From Chara braunii (lineage: Eukaryota; Streptophyta; Charophyceae; Charales; Characeae), in the NCBI GenBank assembly GCA_003427395.1, contig BFEA01000988.1, positions 123,443-170,784 on the forward strand: a DNA stretch of 47,342 nucleotides. The letters are read 5' to 3'. Below are positions 40,870 to 47,342 of the stretch, one piece after another. The translations under genes were made by a program, and so were the position numbers. The number at the start of each line of letters is the position of its first letter. Position 1 is the first letter of the stretch. The notes under the pieces were generated by a model. That model was given only the letters and a program-made list of their open reading frames with translations. It made no database searches and was not told the origin of the DNA.

Positions 40870-41025
40870 CAACGGGGCTATCTCAGTCGGTGCACCGACA
40901 AAGTGCTGAAATGCAGACGTGAGTTCGAATCCAGAGACTCAGAGAGAACTACATCCAGGGAATTCCTGACTAACCTGTGGCCGGTCTGTTTCACAATGAT
41001 GTCTCAAGGCCGTCGCCCTTTAAGA
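40870..41025 (+). mobile_element. tRNA-headed SINE, copy 2
   Basis: caacggggctatctcagtcg (A-box-like tatctcagtcgg), a good B box gagttcgaatcc at 40921-40932, then a body sharing nggccngtctgtttcacaat and gatgtctcaag with copy 1, and a 3' A/G-rich tail (about 41020-41110). It lies just downstream of exon a in the antisense direction. Confidence 0.68.
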
Positions 41026-41184
41026 AAAAGAAAAAAGAAGAGAAAGGGAACAGAAGGAAGAAATCTTAAGGAAAGAAAAAGAGAAAGAGAAGAGGAAAAC
41101 AACGAAAGGAAGAAAAGGGGAGGAAAAAGAGACAAAGAGAAAAAAGTGCATGTGGGTGAGGAACACAAAGAAATAACACAGTAC

Positions 41185-41352
41185 CACATTAGCAGCATAC
41201 TTGACTGCCCACGAAGGAAGTCCACTCAGCACAGAGTCCCTGAAGCCAGCTTTTTCAAGCTCTCTTTTGTCGGCTAGAGTGATGGGTTCTCCACGGCAGG
41301 CTGACAGCAGCAGTTTGTGTCTGTCCAAAATACTATGTTTCTCAGCAATGAC
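41185..41352 (-). CDS. ATXR3/SDG2-like histone H3K4 methyltransferase, internal exon a (post-SET region)
   Basis: This 168-bp, phase-0 exon of 56 codons has acceptor tttctttgtctacag and donor gtactg on the minus strand. It encodes VIAEKHSILDRHKLLL..., then GLPSWAVKYAANV. From memory, this matches the region just after the post-SET segment of plant ATXR3/SDG2 (motifs LDRH.L.L.AC and GLP.W...Y). SDG2 deposits most H3K4me3 in Arabidopsis, acting in the nucleus on nucleosomes; that role is family knowledge. The residues join without a gap to the next exon: KYAANV, then AQFIHYE. The SET domain itself is not seen and should lie upstream, beyond 47342. A copy of the acceptor sits 47 bp further upstream. 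Confidence 0.82.
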
Positions 41353-41423
41353 CTGTAGACAAAGAAATCCCAGCAGAAACTGTGCTTGTCAGCAATGAGC
41401 TGTGGACAAAGAAACCCCAACAG
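41353..41423 (-). repeat. Duplicated splice acceptor upstream of exon a
   Basis: On the minus strand, the intron end plus the first bases of exon a occur twice, offset by 47 bp: tttctttgtccacag|CTCATTGCTGACAAGCACAG and tttctttgtctacag|GTCATTGCTGAGAAACATAG. Use of the outer acceptor would add 47 nt and shift the frame. Confidence 0.8.
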
Positions 41424-41654
41424 AAAAAACATTAGTCGTCTTATGAAGTCAAGACGCATGTGTTGTTGCCCACCTGTCATGCATGTCCTTTTCCCTCTAG
41501 AGAGAGGAAAGACAAATAAACACAGACTCAAAGAGAAAGCACCAAATCAAGGTTGCATTTGAAAATTTGGATGGATTAATTAGATTCCAACTGTCCCTAT
41601 CTATCATCCCTTCCCAAAAAAGATGAAAAAAAAGGTTGGACAATGTACTCATCC

Positions 41655-41772
41655 CCAGTGGCTGCATGGTTTACACATCTGATTAACGCATCATCCATCT
41701 CGGACCCATTGATCAAATCAAAGGAATAGAAAATGTTTAGGGGTAATTCTTTCATTAAAAAAGAAAAAAAAA
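41655..41772 (+). mobile_element. Possible SINE-like sequence with A-rich tail
   Basis: ccagtggctgcatggtttac resembles an A box and cattgatcaaatc a decayed B box; an A-rich tail with G interruptions follows at 41756-41775. Weak. Confidence 0.25.
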
Positions 41773-41912
41773 ACACAAAAGGATGAGATAACGTAGCAGT
41801 GCACCCCCCTCATGCCCCGCACTTGTTGGGATACCCCTGCAATGTGCCTGGGTGCTACCAGTAAGCTTCCCGATCAGCAGGGGAACCCCTGAAGAAGAGG
41901 TATGGCTTGGGG

Positions 41913-41950
41913 CTGTCTCTTATACACATCTAGATGTGTATAAGAGACAG
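41913..41950. other. Nextera mate-pair junction adapter (artefact) 2
   Basis: Same 38-bp head-to-head mosaic-end junction as at 27449. No repeated flanks are seen, so left and right flanks may not be truly adjacent in the genome. Confidence 0.98.
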
Positions 41951-43050
41951 GAGGTGTCCAGGGCTGCAAGGGCAAGGCCGACCCTAAATCTTGATTTTTT
42001 TTCTCCCCTTCTGTGTTGTGGAAACATGTTTCCCGGTGATAAGCAACTGGACTGATGCCCCCAAGAATAGAAGGGGTTTTGCAGTTATAACAACAAAAAA
42101 AAAAAAGATGAGATGACAACAATTTGCATGACCTCTTAAGGCCTGAAAGCATCACTTAGGGCGTACTAACACTAGAACTCTCGGGATGCATCTGGTCCCG
42201 TAATATCAGCCGGACCTGGACATATCTGACTGCAATTCCGTCTAGAAACAAGTAAAACAGTCATAGTGTGAGCATGCCCTTACTCGAGTTGAGAAAAGGC
42301 GGTCATTCCTCTTCAGAATTGCGAGACACTGGATGGAGAAGCAACACACCATATAACATTCACTGTTGCAATCCGCTGCGGTCTGAAGTACAAGTCTTTC
42401 CATGTTCCTATGGCTATCGCAGTACACCAGCTGCTAAGAACGATGGCCATCTGGCCACTTAATACGACACGATGCAGGGTCACACTGAGGTAGGATAGTA
42501 GGGATAGGGGCTGCGCTAGGAGTATTGACGTGAGGATGGTTGGGAGGTGGCCTTACCCCTGTCAGGGCAATCATTGGCTGCCCCCTGCCAGCAATCACTG
42601 TGTCTGGTCCTTGGCCTCTACAACACCCCGGGCTTTAAAGAGTGGGGGGAGAGGGGGGGTGGAGGGGGAGGAAAAAGGGGAAAAAAAAGGGGACAAAAAA
42701 AGAACCGACACAGTGCAAGGTTGTCTGGCAAATACTAAAAGAGGCAGTCGTTCCAAACACCCTTCATCACCTGCCACCTGACACACTCCTCGATCGACTC
42801 TCGGAATGCTCCTTCATGAAGATCCCAGTGCACCTCCCCCTTTCATTGTGTGGCCCCAATGCAAGCACACCAATTACCACAGTGCAACCGAACATTCATC
42901 TGTTGCGAACTCCCAATGCCCTCCCTCGGGTGCATGTCCTTGTCATAACCACAGCGTCGTCATATAAAAGCATCAGTGCAGAGCTTATGCTTCTTCTCCT
43001 CCACTTCACCAGCACCACCCTCCTTGTCTTCACCCTTTCCTTGGTGGGCA
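41951..43050. other. No supported gene
   Basis: Contains a G-rich patch (42640-42700). No recognisable exon of the methyltransferase or other gene was found on either strand. Confidence 0.5.
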
Positions 43051-43345
43051 TCATGAAGAGACATCAGCATTATCATCATGAGCGGGAATGTCAAACGATG
43101 TTGTTGTTATTCCACTTTTCTTCGTCTAACTTGCAAGGACTCGTAACATATCATGCAGTGAGAAAGATCATGCAATGAGAAAGATCATGCAGTGAGAAAA
43201 CCATAACCACTTATAACCACCAACATCATTCTCGTCATCATCACCATCATTGTGTAATCATACATTATTATCATCAATATCATCGCCGCTGTTAACATTG
43301 TCGTCGTCGTCATGATCATCATGTTTACAATCCTCCTCCTTAGTG
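43051..43345. repeat. Imperfect CAT/ATC microsatellite and 17-20-bp tandem
   Basis: gatcatgcagtgagaaa is present about three times at 43150-43200; atcatcatc-type sequence with interruptions follows to 43330 and again near 43525-43550. Confidence 0.88.
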
Positions 43346-43792
43346 ATAACACATCGATGGTAAGAACCGAGGCCATAGCCGCCATACAGCCCGTACCAAA
43401 AACATCACCATACTCGTATTATCATCCTGATTCGTGATTGTTTTTTGCCGATCCTTCTTCGAAAGAATCGAACTTCTGCACACCGATGGCCAGTGAAGTG
43501 GTTGGAATGAAACATTATTCATCTTCATCATCATCACCATAGCCATCGACCCTGAAAACACGAAGGTGTTCACAGACATACTAATCAACTTATCATCATA
43601 ACAATCGTAATTCTCCTTTCCTCCAATGTCTTCTTACGGTGACCACTCCGTACTTTGACATGGCCGTTGGACTCGTACAGACTGGAATAGAGAGTGTCTG
43701 AAAAGATTGCCAGCATGCGATCTCATCTCAGCGGAAGGTTTCATGTCTTCCTTTTACTTTCCTCATCCTACTTTCTCAAACTTGGTAATGAA

Positions 43793-43889
43793 TTCGAATT
43801 TCTCGATTTATGTGTGTCATCCTTGGCGCAGGTGCAATGCTAATCTTCTGTGTATCGTTCCGATTTCAAGTGATGTCTTGAAACTCTGC
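43793..43889 (-). pseudogene. U6 snRNA copy 2
   Basis: On the minus strand: gacatc, cggaacgatacacagaagat, tagcattgcacctgcgccaa, ggatgacacacataaatcga and gaaatt. The ACAGA.GA core is acagaaga, lacking the full ACAGAGA. The 5' stem-loop is lost and the 3' end lacks a T run. A tatata lies 14-20 bp upstream, closer than in typical plant U6 promoters. It is most likely a pseudogene. Confidence 0.85.
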
Positions 43890-46083
43890 GGCCTGACTTC
43901 TCTATATACATTAACCTTTCTTTTGTTTTTTAACGGCAAACCAACCTCAGCATACTAGGCGGGGCGGTAAAAGTGCCACCCCATAGTAGCCTACCGCTGA
44001 ATGTTCCGATCTGTTGGTGAGGAGCGGCACCTGCTGGAAGCCAGGTCCAGCGTCCCATTAATACAACAGTTCCAATGTCCTTGCAGACCATTTAACCTTT
44101 TTGTTCAGAAAATAAGGGGCATTGTTTCTTCTCGCTTTGATGGGGAAAATATTAAAATAATGCATTCACGTAAGAAACAACAACATTACATCAAAATTTC
44201 TCGAAAAAGAACAAACCAAAGCAGATCGCAGAAAATGCCCTTGCCTGTTTATAAGTCGCGGAGTTGGACAGATTGAAGAAACTACCCTTGCACTGGCGCA
44301 TCCCACATAAACAGACTGCATTGTTGTACTCTTCAACGCTCTGTGAAAGTCAAGCACCAGCCGTAAGACGCAGCGTTGCTGATGATGTTCAGCAAAGACC
44401 GTCCACGCACATGAAGCATGTAGCAGTCACAAAATCATTGGGTGACCATGTGGATATACTGCATCAATAATGTGACCATACTGCCCACATTCTGTGCTTA
44501 TAACAAAAACCAAAACTCCAATCAAATCTGCATTTCAAAAGCAGGAAAATGATTCATATGGAATCAAAACACTACCTTCCCCTCCCAAACACGACACCTG
44601 GTAATTATGAGTGCATCTTGCCAGGAATATGGCTCCCATGCATTCATGATTCCTGTGTGTTTTGTTCCGGTGAAGAAGGTAGCATGCCTCATTCAAAGCC
44701 AGCATACAAATCAGATGACCACTGTGTGCATCCTTCACAAGCAAAACGGTTAGGTTCCATGCAACAGTCGCCACGACAGTCAAGCAAGACTTCTTTGTAA
44801 CCATCCCAATGAGGCGCACACCACACCATCTATTGCTAACATAGTTGACATGTATCCAGTCAAGATTCTGCGCTAACGGAGCATGAGATGCAATCATTAA
44901 AGGCGTTTGTTTGACAAGCAAATGATGGTCCACACCCACACAAACACAGGCATATAGTACTTGCTGGCACATTCAGGCGCAGACCACACTTGTGCCATGT
45001 TAAGGCTGAGTTAATTCATACCCATGAAGGCAGGCATACAATACCAGCTAGCACATTCGCACCTGGTCTGCAATAGGGTTAAGTTAAACCACCAGTACGT
45101 TTCCCAGCCCTTTTCTACGACACGGCTGCATGCACGCCGCGTCTGCCGGGATGAACCAGCGTGACATGTACCAGGATGAACCAGCGTGCCTTCACAAATA
45201 ATATATCAGGCAAATTTTGTCGCATGCAAGGACCATTCACCTGGATGAATTTTTCGGGAGGCAGCAGGACGGTATCTCCCATCCGATACCGCGCGAACGC
45301 AGCCGCATCGTAGAAAAAAATGGCTGGGATCATGCCTTGTTAGTGGAAAACGGCAAGGGTCGGGCCTGACCCTATGACACAGGTCTAACCCAAATTACAG
45401 CATGCTTTCTGCTAGGGAACAAGCATAGGAAAATGCCACAAAACACCGCTACCAGCCAGGTTTAAGAAACGCCCTACACACTGTGAGTTCTGCTGTCACA
45501 ACCGCACGGCGGGCATCATCCACGAACATAACATAAAGCGTTCCCCATCCACCAAAAAAAACGCAGTGCGGGTTACAATGAAGGGAATCTGCCCAAGCAG
45601 TTTCCCATCCTGTAAGATGCACAAACGCAAGCAGACCCTCTACAGCGTTCAGAGAGAAGTATGCTCAGGCCCAAGTCTCACTTGATCATGGTAGATCAAC
45701 AATTTTGTTTCAGGTAGAGTTGCGGTTTAAAGTTTTAAAGTTTAAACATCTACCGGTTTCCGACGTCCAAAACCAAGGTGGGGAAAAAGCCCGTGCTGAG
45801 TGCAGATAGTCCGGCTGAATGGCACCTAGAACACTATTCGCCTATCCTTCATGACCGAGGGAAACACACTGCAGAAAAAAACGAACCGATCATCGGCTGA
45901 AGACAAAACCGACCAAAGCATGTGTTATACACTGCACACTGCAGAGACGATTCTGTGGAAAAAAATCTCCGGTTGACAAAAGGAAGTGGAGAACCTATCT
46001 GTTTGGGTAACCTTGGTTGGCTATGGGGCTTGTGGCTCGGCCAGCTAATTTCTATCCGAAGCGTTCAGTTTGAAAGTCCTCAC
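43890..46083. other. No supported gene
   Basis: Short words near 45078 (ttaaaccaccagtacgtttc ccagc) recur near 47218 (ttaaaccaccagtacctcac ccagc), marking a small dispersed repeat. A minus-strand open piece at about 45240-45337 reads PAIFFYDAAAFARYRMGDTV and ends at a gtgaat donor-like site, unrecognised. Confidence 0.5.
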
Positions 46084-46223
46084 GATTCGCTAGTGCCAAG
46101 GCGAGACCCATAAACAACCAGGTTCAGGAGTGAAAGCTCTCCTTTGGGGCAGAGAGAGAGATTCGCTAGTGCCAAGGCGAGACCCATAAACAACCAGGTT
46201 CAGGAGTGAAAGCTCTCCTTTGG

Positions 46224-46235
<12 letters not shown>
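46084..46235. repeat. 76-bp perfect tandem duplication
   Basis: gattcgctagtgccaaggcg to ctttggggcagagagaga occurs twice without differences. Confidence 0.95.
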
Positions 46236-46269
<34 letters not shown>

Positions 46270-46276
46270 GAGACAG

Positions 46277-46355
<79 letters not shown>
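46227..46355. repeat. (AG)n microsatellite with (ACAG) interruption
   Basis: AG units 46227-46256, an acagacag/acacac interruption, then AG units to 46355. Confidence 0.97.
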
Positions 46356-46357
<2 letters not shown>

Positions 46358-47342
46358 AGTCAACCTGAAGGGCCTGCATCTGAGTGTCATTGCTGGTAAG
46401 TGCGCTTTTAGTGGCCTATTTCTGTCCTGATTACGACACGAGCATTCACAAACGCACTGCTCGTTACTTAGCAGAGGCAACTTCATTTCCATTTTGCACC
46501 GAGCCATGTTTTTGGGCAGGCACATCCATGACAGCCCTGACCATAATTCAGCAGGCGGCCATTCTACAAGGTGTCCTGACACAGAACAGTGGATAGCAGG
46601 AAAGAAGGGAAATTACATGTGATTCTTTTTTTTTTGCCCCCCTTTAATTCCCTCAAATCGAGCTGCAGCTGCAGGGTTGCATTCTCAGCATAGTCCATTG
46701 CCTAAAGAGTTTCTTGGCTTCTGACAGTCCATCGCTGTTGTATTAGGGTGTCAGATTATTTTCCCCTTCTCTTCCTCTCCCAACAGCAACCAACAGCTGA
46801 GAAATCACGAAACCCTAATAACCTCTCAAAATACCTCCAATGTCTGCACGTCATGCACGATCATATGCTCCATAGATGTGAGGCTGAAAGCCGACCCAAA
46901 AAAAAAAGAAAAAATAAATAAAATTATCTGTCAAGCAAATCCAGGACTGTGGCCTGTTGGAAGGAGCTCTGAGGGCAGAAAGTATGGATCCACAATCACT
47001 GTGGAACCTGCGTGCAATTTAAGACCCGTGTGTGTGACCGGACAATGGAGCAGTGCGGCTCACGTGCTGGATTGGAGCGAAGTGTGCGACTACTGCCCCG
47101 TCCGTGTGGTGTTGTGAGTGTGTGTGTGAGTGGGTGAAGGACACTAAAGCCTTGCAGGGGTGAGATGGATATCGCGAACCGTATGATTCCACTTTTAACG
47201 TGTCCTGGCTGTAGTGGTTAAACCACCAGTACCTCACCCAGCTTGGAAAAGCCGACGCGGCCGTTAACGCGTCGCGTCGAGCGGGGTACCCACCCACGGA
47301 TGACCGGTATTCCCCAAAATATGGGCAAGTTGGCAACCAAAA
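46356..47342. other. No supported gene
   Basis: Nothing recognised except the repeat word at 47215-47275 shared with 45078-45135. Confidence 0.5.

Noticed and set aside
45115-45340. PAIFFYDAAAFARYRMGDTV frame with a gtgaat donor-like end
   Set aside because: It does not match the SET or post-SET region expected upstream of exon a, has no convincing acceptor, and stands beyond the second adapter junction.
46206-46582. Open frames of alternating Arg/Glu or Ser/Leu near GA/CT runs (also at 6120, 11716, 34659, 41004)
   Set aside because: Dinucleotide microsatellites translate this way in any frame.
41424-47342. Search for the SET domain exon of the methyltransferase
   Set aside because: No CxCG..xCRG or GEE.TFDY-type words were found on the minus strand; the exon presumably lies outside the window.

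Overview
The window looks like nuclear DNA of a large, repeat-rich streptophyte genome. A charophyte alga such as Chara braunii fits best; this is an inference, not a proof. The grounds are a land-plant-type chromatin gene, chromodomain Ty3/gypsy retrotransposons with an initiator-tRNA primer site, U6 snRNA copies, and fragments of green-plant plastid and mitochondrial DNA. It is a draft assembly, with a 535-N gap (17421-17955), scattered Ns at 3441-3478, and two Nextera mate-pair junction adapters left in the consensus (27449-27486 and 41913-41950).

The one host gene I can support runs on the minus strand through almost the whole window. Seven exons, all joined in phase 0 (41185-41352, 36700-36825, 35059-35112, 18844-19098, 11401-11469, 11025-11333, 9767-9961), together encode what I recognise as the C-terminal, post-SET part of an ATXR3/SDG2-type histone H3 lysine 4 methyltransferase. 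About 1.2 kb of coding sequence is spread over about 31.6 kb. The SET domain and everything upstream must lie beyond the right edge. One short stretch, between the exons at 18844 and 11469, is not found and may sit in the gap.

The introns hold nearly everything else. The roughly 16-kb intron 35058-19099 contains three Ty3/gypsy relics, all on the opposite strand to the gene: a 5'- and 3'-truncated element A (about 20130-22575), an LTR-bounded element B (22673-31079) with gag, protease, RT, RNase H, integrase and a chromodomain-like tail, and a 3' relic C (about 32281-34009). The intron 41184-36826 holds a plastid 16S rDNA insertion inside a tandem repeat, a palindromic MITE, a tRNA-headed SINE and a dispersed repeat with micro-exon signals. 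The intron 18843-11470 holds the gap, a U6-SINE tandem, a nad5 fragment and several tandem duplications. The last intron (11024-9962) has been expanded by tandem copying of the 5' half of the terminal exon together with its splice acceptor.

Downstream of the gene (1-9766) there is no gene I can support. This stretch is built of degenerate minisatellites and local duplications, two MITE copies, a duplicated mitochondrial SSU rDNA fragment and microsatellites. The right end (42-47 kb) holds a second U6 copy, CAT-type and GA microsatellites and no recognised gene; it is probably intron or upstream sequence of the same gene.
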